DNA of 64,000 bases from Monomorium pharaonis (GCF_013373865.1 NC_050468.1:8680510-8744509), one strand, 5' to 3'; positions 51,316-63,800 are shown, numbered from the stretch's first letter. Program-made: numbers and translations. The notes: generated from the sequence alone by a model not told the origin.

Positions 51316-53439
51316 TGTATATGCGTACAGAACAAAAACTAGACGAACAATTTAAAATTTGTAGCTATTACAAAATACACAAATGACAAAATGTTAATAA
51401 TCCTTTTGGCTGTAGCAGTATTCTGTAGTAAACTGTAAATCATGTAAGCGTTTCGGAACACAACACTTTTTGTTTTTAAATCAAGGAATACTAAAAAAAA
51501 TAAAGATAATGATATTGATATAAGATACTCATCCATCGAAGGGGACTTTATCTAAACGATTAATTTCCAGTGTTCCTCGTTACGGTTCTTCGTTGAGTCG
51601 ATACCGACTCCAAATTTTCAACGACGCCAATTTCCACTTTTCGCCAAATGCTGGTACACCCTGTACATACCGTACGCATTTATGGGGCGGGTAGAACAGG
51701 TTGCCCGAAGAGATCCGGTAAAAGGGCAATTCCTTTTATTTGCTTCTTCCCTAGAAGAGCTTTTCGAGAACATACTTGCGCGCGCGAGCAAGCGCGCCCG
51801 CGTCCCTTAAGGCGCGCACTCTGCAAGAACTGGAAAGCTAAGAGTTCGTAATTCAATAACCGCGCTCTCTTCTCCTCCCGCTACGTTCGCTCATAGAGAA
51901 AGATAGACCGGATAGGGAGAAAGAGGACGAGGAGGAGCGAGATGGCTGTCCCACGGGGGTGCGCAGCTCAAAATGTCTGCTACTTTGAGGACCGCGACCG
52001 AGAAAACTATCCTCCCGTATGCCTGAGAGAATACTGCACTCTGATAGCTAACCCACATACTAACCCGGGAAAATGGATACATTCCCGGTAATGGCTTTTT
52101 CGTCGAAAAAGATGAGAAGAGCGTAATACTTTTGTAATATAAGGATATACTACTTGCGCGTTTATTTCAGAAGCACAGCTATCTATGGCAATCGAATATG
52201 TAGTTACGGAATCCAGGAACCGATAATGGGATTTCAATCCCATACAAATAATTTTTTATTCGAGCATTACCAATAGAATCACACAAACTACTGTTACCCT
52301 TATCACGACAAATTAATCGACCCAATAAATTACAATAAATCGTACAATACATAGGAACAAAAACTTAACAAAAGAACGAAGTACGGTTTTGTTGAAATAC
52401 TATATTTAACAAATTAGCTAGATACAGATCTGAAAATAATTATGTTGGAATATCTAAATAATTTTGTAGATTAGCCAAGTATGATAAGGATGCTACAAAA
52501 AGTTTTGACATTCTAATCATTATTTTTGTGCGACCAATATAATTATATGGTTCAACGTAATTATTTTCAGATTTTTATCTATAGATAAATATTAAAATTT
52601 TCAACATACTTTTCGCGTGAAAATGGTTAATTTCATATTGCACAATCACATACACAGAAAATACACTATCAAACATTAATATTAAAACTAATCTGTTCTA
52701 TTTAATTATTTTATATAAGTAAATTATGTTTGCTTAATGCTAATCTTATTTCGATAGTTAACATTTTAAAAATAAAGATGTTTAATAAATAGGATGAAAT
52801 AAGAATATTGTCTTTTTCTATGCAGTAAGTATGTAAGAAATGTAATTTTGTAACATCTTTTTTAAGAGATAACTTTGTTGTTAATTTAAACTTAATAATT
52901 ATTTAGCCGATTTTTCTTACTTTCAAGAGAAATTGAGGAACTTGATTTATTCGATTAGTCTTATCTTAAAATAAAATAATTGTATAATTGTAAAAGTATA
53001 ATTGTTAATTTGTATTTAATAGTAAGCTACGGTTTATAAGTGGAATGCGAGGTCACGAAATATAGTACGTACTCGCCAGTTATTTTTGCTATTCCCAGAA
53101 ATTTCCTTGTTTCCTGTCAAATAGGAAGCCGATTTTCTCATAAAACGACCGGTAGGTAGGCTTCGATCGGAAGTCGAATCGAAGTAAAAAGGTCGAATGA
53201 AAACTCGGCTAACTTAATATCGCGGAGCTCGGGCTTCTCCTTTCTTTTTCCTCGGCGTAATGGGATTTCTTGTGCGGTGATTCGAGAATTATTCTCTTAC
53301 CATCGAGTGTTACCTGATTTTTTACTATTATTATCATTATGATCACAAATGAAAATCCCTCTGCATATATTAACAATTGCATATTATAACAACAATCTTA
53401 ATATATAAGAGGCACTCTTTACCACTTTTTAATTTTATT

Positions 53440-53488
<49 letters not shown>

Positions 53489-54689
53489 AAATTAAAAATG
53501 TATGTATTTAATAATATATATACAGTTAATGTTTTTCTTCTTAAGTTATTTGATTAAAATTTTTATTAAGAGATAAATCAAAAAATTAACGGAAAATAAA
53601 TTTTTGCTATCTGCTTCGAAAAAATTAAAAAAAATAATTTAGTGCAACCATAATTACTCCCTCTTCATTTGCAATTGTCAAGCAATCGTGGAAAACATTT
53701 GTCCCGACTGAGTTTTGCTTTACACTCCTATTAAATTTATTTGCATGCCTGTGTGTATACGAAGCAGCACATTACATCTTCCTACCAAGTTTCCTGCAAA
53801 TCCTCACTCGAAATGACATAAATGGACGGAAACGATCCCGCGCAAGGTGGTACCGTGTTTCGCCTGGAAAACGCTCATTCAACGTGCACTAATACGCGTT
53901 TGCGTGTTTAGAGAAATTGCAAATCGCGTAGTAAATTTGCGGTACTATTTAAGGAACGATCCGTACAGAAACTTAAACTTTATGAGAATTTATTCTTGTT
54001 TAGAAATATTTCTCAATTGTTCACAGTCGCATAATCATCTAAAGTTACGTGTATATCACAATCTTAAGAATAATTTACTTACATATATGTATATTTATAT
54101 ATATTTCAAATCAAGAAAAGACCGACAACAGTCATAGCAAGATCTTTGTGCTCAAACAATATTTCTTATATTTATTATCTGATTCTTCGAACTGCGTATT
54201 TTTGATCTTGTAGTTTTTATTGAACCAGAACCAGAACAGTAATATTAAATGTTGAATTGATGATCTAATAATATATGCATTATTACATGCGCGCGCGCGT
54301 GTGTGTGTGTGTGTGTGTGTATGTGTGTTAATGCAATTAATAATCCAAAAAGGACCAAGTTAGTAACTTCAAGCCTTGGAAATGTTCACGTTTACGTCAG
54401 TTGAACTCTGCGTGCCCCGCGAAAAAAGTTACGAGCGGCAACGAGCGCGTCACAGGAGTGTGGGATCAATGTATTTTTTAGCGAGCGCCGCCAATCGGGC
54501 GACGTTGCTGGATGCGGGAGAGAGCCGTCCCTTTAAAAGCTACCGCGCTAGTCACGGCATTCTGTTTCCTCAAAGATAGCGACACGGGCCGTGGAGGCGG
54601 CGAGGACGAGAGAGAAATAGACGGCGAACGAGGGTGGCAAAGTTGAGATGAGTTGGGCGCGCAGGGGGTTGGGTGACGCTGTACCGGAG

Positions 54690-54888
54690 GCTGCCATTAT
54701 ATCTGAGCCGCCATTTTAAATTGAATTTTCTCCACCCTAGATAGATCTGAAACGTCTCAGGCTTGCCGGGCTTGCTATTCCTTCCACTACGAGACGAGCG
54801 ACGACGAGGGCGGGAAGGCGCGGGTGACGCGGGGGAAGATGACGAAGAGGGGCGGGGGAGGGGGAGTTCTCTGGAAAGAACATCGAAG

Positions 54889-54924
<36 letters not shown>

Positions 54925-55215
54925 CAAGGGATCATCTCCCTTTTCTTGCACGGCCGCCATCCTGGTCTTTTTCCTCCGCTGAGAACCCCTGTTTTTGCGA
55001 TGGATACCTTCCTAAACCCTAAACTGGCCCTTCGATTCCTCCAGGGGACGACGAAATTTTCGTTCGCCCTCCGTGTCCGTGCACGAAACGAACGGCGGGA
55101 GGGAGTCACCGAATTTGGCGTGGATAGTAGTATCAGGCACTTTGTATTGCGGTTCATCGATATTACCTCGTATCGAAATTGACGTGTCCGAATTGGATTA
55201 CAATCGAACGCCATT
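54690..55215. promoter_or_regulatory. GCCAT and GAGA cluster, possible Polycomb response element
   Basis: Four GCCAT cores (54693-54697, 54710-54714, 54956-54960, 55210-55214) occur, three of them in CCGCCAT or CGCCATTTT contexts like Pho/YY1 sites. A (GA)n tract with GAGAG sites (54897-54924) and G-rich GGGCGGGG/GGGGAGGG Sp1/KLF-like boxes (about 54850-54866) lie between them. Drosophila PREs combine these motif types. It is intronic in a developmental homeobox gene. Confidence 0.35.
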
Positions 55216-57208
55216 TTGCAATAACCGATCGCTATTTTGGGGAATTTTTAACTCTCTCTCTGATACGCGGAGCTAATTAAGATCGAAGAACTAATTTCGT
55301 TCTAGCGTTATACCGACGTAATCAGCCGATTCGCAATCCATTTTAAGTGCCTTTTTAGATATTTAATGCTCCGATAGTTATTAACATAATCGCTTGCAAA
55401 ACGCGTTTATTATTTATGCAATTAAGTGGTTTTTATAGCTCAGATATTTATAGCTCTTGCAGAATATTACGAATTTCGGAAACGAATACGAGTGGAGTGG
55501 CTGATGAACATTAATTCGCTACGGGATAAGAAACCAGCGGAACAGCACCAACCACTTTCCAGTGGCATGAAACCACCGAGAGAGAGACAGAGAGAGAGAG
55601 CTCACCGCTTGAGGTAAAGCTGTCGTTCGCCAAAAGTAGTCGAAACCTGCGCGAATCCGCGATGACGCGAGCGTTAATTACGGCGCGCGCTTTGCAGGTT
55701 ACAGATAATTGGCCGATTCTGGGCCAGAGCCGCGCGCCAGAAAACCAGCCACTGGAAATGACATTTAAAACTGCGAAATCCTCCCTTCCTCTCTCTCTCT
55801 CTCTCTCTCTCTCCCTCTTTCTCGCGTTTGAGGTCGAAACGAGCACACAGGAGCATCCGTCGCGCGGGCCGCGCGGCTCCTCGCGAGCGCACGGCCCTCG
55901 GCGGCGGACACTTTGTGCATCGGTTATAACCGGCGAGCGACGAGCGCAAACCGCGTTTTACTTGGCATCGCAGTTTAACAGGGTTAAGTCGCGGCGGTTC
56001 CCGGGCTTTTAACTCAAACAACACCCCGTTGCATTATATATCAAAAGAGCGCGACGCACCGGCGACTGTTTTAATATGTACCGCTCGGCTCGGAATTCGG
56101 GGCCCCGGTGTATGTACGCGAACCGGTGCCCAACATCGTCTCTCTTTCTCTCTCTCTCTCTGCTTCACCCACTCATCTTGTTCATTCCACTACCTCTCCG
56201 ACGACCCCTTTCTACCTCATTACCAAATCCTCCGCTCTTAATGTCATCATAAACCGCACCACTGTCGTAGAATTCGCGTTTTCATGTCGAACAAATTAAA
56301 ATTTTGAACACCATAATTTCCCGTGATACACGTAACTATTTCTTTTCGTAAATAAAAAAAATATATGGAATTTTTGAAACGTGATTTTTGTCCCGATTGA
56401 AGCCAGAAGTACGAACACAAAATTTTGTCGCTCAGTCCTCTATGTAGATTGTATCGGTATATGTAATGTTTGTCGAAAAGTATATTGAAAAATTGTCTCC
56501 GTCCCCTCTGATCGATTCCACGACCCTCAAAGAATATAGGGTGTCTTGGATCGACATTTGCGCCCGTAATTTCATTTCGTCGCCCCACATGCGTCTTTGA
56601 TTCAATTATACGCAGTGAGTCACTGTCAAAAAGATAGGCAGGAGATAAGTATGTCTACAATTTTTCGGCGGCGACCGAACAACGAAGCACAATTCTCAAA
56701 ATATTAAAAACCCACCATTAACACTGGCGTTACGTAACAAACACAAAGTCCAAAAGTTACGAGATATATTGACAATGCCCGGGAACAACGGTAATGGTTT
56801 TGCAAAAGTATAATCTAAAAATTTAGTTGCTTGCAGAGTTGATAATAATAGGACGCTCAAGCAGGTTGTTAGAATGTTACCAATTTCTGCAATATTGTTC
56901 ACTATGCCAGAACATCCCTCATAACTATTTTGATGATCTAACAAAATTATTTTCAGATTTGTAACCAGCTGAATATTCAGATTTTTTAGCAAAATTATTC
57001 TTTCCGTGTATCAAAAGTGACTTATCCTCACGTCACTAATTGAATTTATTTGAATTTCTATGAAAAACCGCCGCTAAATTTAAATTCATTTATAAAATAC
57101 ACGCAGGTGAGACAGTATTGTTGATCTAATCATACGAGACTGCCTTTCATACGGTATACCAGAAACGAGAGAAAGAGCAGTTTGTTTTTCTCTTAATAGC
57201 GCACTCAC

Positions 57209-57316
57209 CTGAATTCTGGCCTCGTTCAATTTGGTGGTCCTCGCCAATTCCTCCCTGCAGTATATGTCCGGATAATGGGATTTTGCAAACGCCGATTCCA
57301 ATTCTGCCAGCTGCTC
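57209..57316 (-). CDS. Prop-like homeobox gene, exon with homeodomain residues 11-46
   Basis: This exon is exactly 36 codons in phase 0 at both ends: [20 protein letters not shown] and [16 protein letters not shown]. It covers helices 1 and 2 and the start of helix 3 of a PRD-class homeodomain. The acceptor is tttcgcag ending at 57317 and the donor is cag/gtgagtgc at 57208. The intron after residue 46 is a position shared by many PRD-class genes. ESAF, YPDI, REELAR and EARIQ match vertebrate Prop1 better than Phox2, Otp, Alx, Drgx or Unc-4 as far as I recall those families. Residues read through the upstream intron in the same open frame are not part of the protein. Confidence 0.93.
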
Positions 57317-57512
57317 CTGCGAAACAATTGGAAAGCCCGGCGGTAAAGGCCGGTTTGAACTATCCGGCAGGAAATTTGGACGCGGCACGAAAGATTGAAG
57401 GTAATCGAAAATGCTGTTATCGATCAAAGGGCCTCGCGTTCTCCGCGGTGGAACGCACATTTTTCCAAGATGTCTTGCTAGACCGAACGAACATACTCAA
57501 GAAGAGATAACA

Positions 57513-57661
57513 GGGACGGAATTTATAGACCGATCTTATTCAAGGTTCATCTTAAGTACGTCATCTTGAGACGTCAATACTGTTATTTCATTAAGTAAGT
57601 CCTAAGTCTGCTCGTGGCTAGACGATTCTGGAACTCAAGATCGGTCTATGAATTTCGTCCC
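57513..57661. mobile_element. Inverted-repeat MITE in the short Prop-like intron
   Basis: The arms are GGGACGGAATTTATAGACCG and, reverse-complemented, GGGACGAAATTCATAGACCG, both followed by ATCTT. The element is about 149 bp, lies entirely in the 411-bp intron between two homeodomain exons, and has no coding. No clear target duplication was found. Confidence 0.65.
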
Positions 57662-57727
57662 AGGAAAGACATTTTCGATTACCCGCAGGAATAAAAGGAT
57701 AAAAAACGGTGACACTCCTGTACCAAC

Positions 57728-57855
57728 CTGAGTGAAGGTAGTCCTGTGTCGCCGTCGGGCCGGTGTTGGACAGCTAGCTGTGGTAGGTGTGTGGCCAATG
57801 TGAGGACTGGAGGCGCAGGGGTCGGGCTTTAACTTTTTGAAAGCGCCTTCGGCTC
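57728..57855 (-). CDS. Prop-like (PRD-class) homeobox gene, exon with start of the homeodomain
   Basis: Read on the minus strand, this exon starts after a good acceptor (ttttccttttcttcag) with two bases of a split codon. It then encodes 42 residues: AEGAFKKLKPDPCASSPHIG, HTPTTASCPTP and ARRRHRTTFTQ. The last ten residues are homeodomain positions 1-10, with the N-terminal arm RRRHRTTFTQ. The donor is cag/gttggta (57727 and lower). The frame is stopped by an in-frame TAA just upstream of the acceptor and contains no Met, so at least one earlier coding exon is missing. RRHRTTF is the arm found in the Prop1 subgroup of paired-class homeobox proteins. The next exon is 411 bp away across a short intron that contains a small inverted-repeat element. 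Confidence 0.85.
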
Positions 57856-59589
57856 CTGAAGAAAAAGGAAAACGACTTTAACATTTTCATTGAATCCCAA
57901 TAAGACCGTTGTGCGGACTCTTCGAAAAGGTATTTTTCTTTAAAAAAGGAGAGAAAAAGAAAAAGCGTAGAGCTACCCGTTCGCTTTGCCTTAAGCTGCG
58001 ATAATGTCCGTGTGATGACGTCGATAACGTCAGATAAATTTCAACTTCATTAACATTGAATTGCACAATTGTATTTCGCGTGAATGCGTAATTACTTCGC
58101 GCATTTTCATGAATTAAATTATCCGCCGATTGCGCTTGAAAATTATTTTAATGGCGTATTAGTGGCGGGTCAAATAATATATTGAGTAGCGAAATTGCAT
58201 GTCGATTAGATGCCGTAATAATTACGTGTTACGTAATTTTATTTATGTTGCAACAAAAAAAGGAATTTCCCTAGATGACTCATCTTGTTTAAGGGGCAGT
58301 TTCGTGAAAGAGCAGCCTGTGTCATTCTTCTTTCGCGACACCAGGCTTATTGAAATAACAGGAATCCTCGAACTTGATACAGTTCCGCGATCACCCACTT
58401 CGGCGAGCAAGTGACGCGTGTAAACGCAATAGGTTTACACAGCGCGCGGGAGAAGAACTCTTTTTTTTTCCCGCGGCCAAACCGAGTTACCTGATAACGT
58501 AATAAACAAACTCCGTTAACGATGCCCGGGCGTAAACGCTTTTCACGCGTGGGAGGTGGAGCCTTCCTCGCGGTTCTCCCATGCGTATTGTCCGCCTGCG
58601 AAGACGACGGAGGAGTCAGGAGCGGCGCCGAAACGGCGTCGAAACGGCCGAAACTCGATTTCCCGTATCGCCTTTCATCACCGGCAAAATTCGATATTCC
58701 ATGGAAGGCGCGATCCGCCGAACTTTCGACCTCCGACGCGACAAGTCCGTCGTCGTCACCGCCGCCGCCACCAACGTCGCCGCCGTCATCGTCGTCGTCG
58801 TCGTCGTCGTCTTGGACGCCCGCGCAGCGCGGCGCAGCGTCGCGGCGCCGGCTTCATGAACGAACGTAGATACCTACCAGGTCGCACCGACCCGGGGTAA
58901 GCGTGGCGAGCGAAGTCCCTCGCACTATGCTAACTTGGTTAGGGCGTTAATGACCTAATCATGTTACATGCTGATTCAATGTTCAAGGATGAATGCTGTC
59001 CACTTTACATACCTTGCCCGGTTACCCGATGAACGAGGAAACTCGGTCAAGTTCAGAGGAAGAAGGCGAAGGGCCCGGTGCGACCCGTTTCTTCGACCAT
59101 CTCCGCGCTTTACGATATCGCGCGCATTATTTTTTCCTGTTGTTTATATATTTTTTTTCTTTTTAGTCAAAGATTTCTCTGAGATGTAATTTTCCGAGAG
59201 CTTCATCGAGCATTCATTTTTCGTTGACACGGCTTCAAAAACATATCGAATTTTCAATATACTTTGCAGTGGAAATCAGAAAGCTTCTTTTATTTTACAT
59301 TTATTCGATATAATATATTATTTAAAAAAAAATAAAAATAAGAAGACTGAGAAAAAAATTTTGCTAAGTATTCGATGATATATAACGCGTAATTAAATTC
59401 TGAAAGTTGTGATAACGCGAGCTGGAATTACTTTGTCCCATTAAAATTATATCCCGTTTTAACGCAATCAAAAGCTCATCCTAATTTTTTCGCGCGGGTA
59501 CAGATTGAAACGAGATTTTCATAAATGATACGAAATAAAATTAATGTGCCATAAAAGGTATCGGCAAAAAAGTGTTTTTCACCGATCTT

Positions 59590-59735
59590 TATGACGTCGA
59601 AATTAATTTTTCCCATTAATCTCATGGTGTGTGACAATGAGATATTGAGCCCAGGTAATGTATGTTTCTCACTCTCTATTCTTTTACAATTTTTACAGAT
59701 TCCGTGATGTAATATAATATAAAATATTTTAATAA
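59590..59735. repeat. Diverged duplicate of 60.72-60.83 kb, copy 1
   Basis: Blocks GAAATTAATTTTTCCCATTA, GTTTCTCACTCTCTATTC and GTAATATAATATAAAATA recur in order about 1.1 kb downstream. Confidence 0.5.
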
Positions 59736-60376
59736 GTAATATATTTAACAAATAATATAAAATATCATTATGTGAATATTCTTCAACTATTATCAACACA
59801 ACTTATAAGTATTGATTTTGTTAATTTAATGTAAAAAATCAAATGGTTCATTATTGGGTCGTAAATTTAAATTCATGAAATACATGGCTGTTTCAATATA
59901 TTCGCGATGTGAATCCGTTTTTATGCAATTACAGTGTTTTCCCGATTGCAGAAAATAGGCAATTTACGGTTGTCAGTTTTCCGTCTTTGACGTAAAAATC
60001 TGCTAAAAAATTATAACCTTGCAAACTACGTTTGTTAAAACGAGCACGCTATAAAAACGTAATATAAACATTTATTATACACACAAAAGGACAATAATAT
60101 TATTACAATTACGAGATTACTGTTACAGAAAAAATTACTGTAATAATAGCTATCTCTGGTTGTTATGATACTAATATTGAATAAAACATATAATTGAAAG
60201 CTTGATATAAAAACAATTTTCTATAAGTAAAATTTTCAAAAGTTTATTTTGTTAAAATTTATTTACATAGAACATTTTTAATTATTTACAAAAAATGTTT
60301 AGAAAAAATTTATCTCTTTATCTCTGCTTTGCATTTTATTAATGCTACTAATGTTTAATATAAATGGTAAATGCTA

Positions 60377-60578
60377 CACAGAAAAAAAATGTAATACAGC
60401 CAATAACATATGTGATTGCGGGCTGCCAACTACATAAAATACTCAATACAATAATATTTGCTATTAATGCAAGTACAATGTTGATACTGCAATAGCATAT
60501 ATTATTGTATTGAGTATATTTTTAATTGGCAGCCCGCAATAACATATCTTATTGAATATATTGCATTTTTTTTCAGTG
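60377..60578. mobile_element. Inverted-repeat MITE with TA target duplication
   Basis: The ends are CACAGAAAAAAAATGTAATA and, reverse-complemented, CACTGAAAAAAAATGCAATA. The arms share GCGGGCTGCCAA and TACTCAATACAATAATAT and cover most of the 202 bp. TA flanks both sides (60375-60376 and 60579-60580). No coding sequence. Confidence 0.75.
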
Positions 60579-60717
60579 TATTAAATGCTACAAACGTGAA
60601 AATCTATTCTCTATAAAAAAAACGTTATTTTATGAAATGCATCATAAATTCCTTTAAATAAAGAGAAGAGTATTAATATATGATACGTCATACGTTGAAA
60701 TTAAATTGTAATTAATG

Positions 60718-60830
60718 ATGCCAAAATTAATTTTTTTCATTAATTCCATAGTAACAATGTAGGCAATATGTTTCTTACTTTCTATTCTTTTGCACACATA
60801 TATTCTGTAATATAATATAGAATACTTTAG
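60718..60830. repeat. Diverged duplicate of 59.59-59.74 kb, copy 2
   Basis: Blocks AAAATTAATTTTTTTCATTA, GTTTCTTACTTTCTATTC and GTAATATAATATAGAATA match the upstream copy. The MITE at 60377-60578 lies between the two copies. Confidence 0.5.
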
Positions 60831-63800
60831 ATTTTTGTAAATCTTAATAAAACTTAACAGTCAAAAAATAATTCAAATCATTGTAGCATATACTATTATA
60901 ATCATAACAATATATGCTATTATAACAATTTAAAAACATCGGATATTTTAGTCTTTATCTAGCAAATTATTTTCTTTATTCCTTTACAACAATTTTATTT
61001 TCTCCCTTGTATTTGAAATGGTCGAAAAATTTTTAGATAAGCTCAATGTTGTTTGACATGTTTCAAAAATTGCAATATGATTTCTCACGAAATAAACTCG
61101 CGATTGAGAGGAGAAGGATGGTCAAATAGAACAGAGACAATAAAATGTCAGCGAAACGGCACGAGCCGTCCAGCCGTTCGCAGCCGAGTTAACCCTTTGT
61201 TAAGGACGAAGTTACAAGCTGTTCGTCGACAATCTCAACGAGCGACACTCGAGAAAGGAGCGTGGTGCGAGGGTGCATTGTGGACACCCGCGCCGCGCCG
61301 CACCGCGGCGAACATCTGCCCTCGCAGATTTCGGAGACGGTCAGAGGGCCAAAGGTAATTAGCGGTGATTTTAACGCGGTGAGATCTGACACGCACGCGA
61401 CCAACGACACATTTTACAGGATTACTGCTAATACGGACCGCGGTAGCCTCCGACCTACAGCTGCCATCCGTCGGCATCTGCTGTCACATTAGGATGCATT
61501 ATCGGCCAAAAGTGATACCCGCGTTTCCAAAATTTATTCGCAATCCACGCGTTAATTTTGTCATTTTTGCAAGACGCACGAAAATCTGTTATAGTGGCGC
61601 TGATGCAGTGCGTTATTTTGAGGCAAGGAATACAATGAATTATAATAAATCTTTCTCAAAGAAAAATTGTGATTGTAAGATTTTACAAATATTTTTGCAA
61701 AGCCTCCTCTTCTGCTCCCTAAGGATTAATTAACACACATGTACTTATTGCCGATATATCTGCTTTCGAGAACTAGAATTTAATTGGATTGATTTAGATT
61801 ATTATCAGTGATATTGAGAGATTCTCACCCTGTGCAAATCCACTTACATCTTAGTGTCTCCATATATTACTTGCAAATGTATATGCATTGAAAGTTAACA
61901 CTTGCAATCCAGCGAATAAGCTGCTTGAGACAGCAATTACTTTCGATTTGCATGACATTTACTCGCAAGAAACACGCGGCTTTAAATTCTCACGAGACAA
62001 TATCATAATCTAATATCCAATTATTAAGATATTTAATAATGAATATTAAAAATTAATATGAAACGGTCTTCTTTTTGAAATTTAAAAATTGTGCTTTCGG
62101 AATTTTCTTACAGTTTTTACGTCATTGTATGTATAATTAAGTTTAAATATGTATAACGATGTTCTTGCTCAGGGTGTCTTGCAATTAACTCGTAGAAAAA
62201 ATAGCGAGACATCAGAATTTATTTCGAGTTATAAACGAGCAGATTATTTCTTTTCGTGAAAAGTTTCCTAAGCTTTGAAAAAGGAGGCAAATAAATAAAC
62301 TTTCCCTTCTCATTTAATTTCAAGTACTCTAAACTAGTTTCAATTTCAAATTTAGTTATCAAGACATTAAACCTTAAAAGTTGAAAAATAGCTGTAAATG
62401 ATAACTTTTCGTCCACGTTCTTCTACGAATTTTAATCAGATTGAAATAAAAATTTCATTTTCTTGCGATAGTCAAAAAATTACAGAGCAATAATGTTAAT
62501 AAGAAGAAATCAAACGCGCAAAACGAATCCATCTTCCTCTGTGTTGTGGTCACAGTTGCGGACCAACGGTGTTACGGGTCACTCGACAGGAAGTGAGCGC
62601 TCCTGTTTCAAGAAGGACACGAGAAATGCGCGCCAGAAGACCGTCGCTTGAGTACTTTTAATACCCCGGGAGAACGCGCAAGGGGGTTAATGACATTAAT
62701 TTTTCCCTCCACCGCCGCCCCGTCCTCGTTTTATTCCGCTACCTCTTTTTCCTCTCGTCGCGAAGCGGCTGTCGGATTTTCATTTGCATGAGAATCCCGC
62801 GGTAGTCTCATTTCGTTTCCGGAAACCCTGACCTTGAAGGGTGCGACGGAGCGTAGGATATCGCCGTTTGCGGATCAGGGTACGACCACGCAAAATTCAT
62901 TTTCGAGTATAATAAGGCCGAAAAATTCCTAACGACCGACCTGTTGAACTCCGTATTTATCGAATGCCTTCACAAGGAAATGAGGATACACGTTAAGAAC
63001 ACGTGTATACAAATTGCACATATTCTAATTTATACCGATTATACATTTAACTATAAATGACATGATTTAATTAACAAACTCTCTCTCTTTCTCTCTCTTT
63101 CTGTCTCTCAGATAACCGGTGAAAAAATGATTTTATGGAAACCGTCTAATCTCTTTATAAAAAGTTTTACGAATTAATCCTGGGTCGCGTTCTACAAACT
63201 AACAAAAAGTGTCTAATATTAAAGCGATTCTAATTAATTAATATTGAGAGTCTTATAGTCAGTTACAGTATAGTAGACAACTGTTTCAGTATTTGCTAGA
63301 CTTTAATAACTCTACTTCATATTTAATAAATGCAGGTTAAGGTTCGAGATATATACCGAGGTACGCGCGTTATGAAATACGAGTGTCGCGACTGGTTTAT
63401 GGGCAGAAGTGAGAGGAAATTGGAGATGCCCTTTCATCCCGACGCCGAGTCTTTTTCGAATCATCGAGATCGGGCGCGAGGCTCGTCACGCGTGCAAGCT
63501 ACGTCCGACGTTTCGAGCCCACCCCATTAGCGGCACCCTCGGTGCTAAGCTCCCTTAAACCCCCACTAGCACATAATAATAGTCCATAGAGAGTAAAGAG
63601 AGAACAGGTACCACCATATGTTTGCCCCACCCGATCTATTGTCAACACTTCGGGCTGGTCGTGTTGCGCTGCAAACGCGTACTCGAGGCTCAACAAGCGG
63701 AAAATACATCTATCTCGAGATGGCACGATGTCCATTTCTTTCTTAACGATGGTGTAAAAGCATGATACCTCCGAAATTACAAAAGCGTATCGAATTACGT

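Larger units (their letters stand above)
46743..57208 (-). other. 10.5-kb Prop-like intron splitting the homeodomain at residues 46/47
   Basis: This phase-0 intron holds several GC-rich islands (47.2-48.1, 49.3-50.0, 51.6-52.1, 54.4-56.25 kb), which is unusual for an otherwise AT-rich intron. Microsatellites: (TC)n 48013-48041, (TA)n 53446-53483, GC/GT 54288-54328, (GA)n 54897-54924, (CT)n 55789-55812 and 56138-56161. The large islands are good candidates for enhancers or an internal promoter. Confidence 0.7.

Noticed and set aside
52190..52250. GGGATTTCAATCCC, resembling a tRNA T arm
   Set aside because: No acceptor stem, D arm or anticodon arm at the right spacing.
54570..55214. 214-codon minus-strand open frame in a GC-rich island
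   Set aside because: Composition is Arg/Ser-rich with a run from the (GA)n tract, no domain is recognisable, and another open frame covers it on the + strand. It is better read as intronic regulatory DNA.
57317..57460. N-terminal extension upstream of homeodomain residue 11
   Set aside because: A tttcgcag acceptor lies at the boundary and the true residues 1-10 are encoded at 57728.
58522..58869. 115-codon + strand open frame ending in a Pro/Ser run
   Set aside because: The Ser run comes from the (TCG)n repeat, no similarity was recognised, and the strand is opposite to the homeobox gene.
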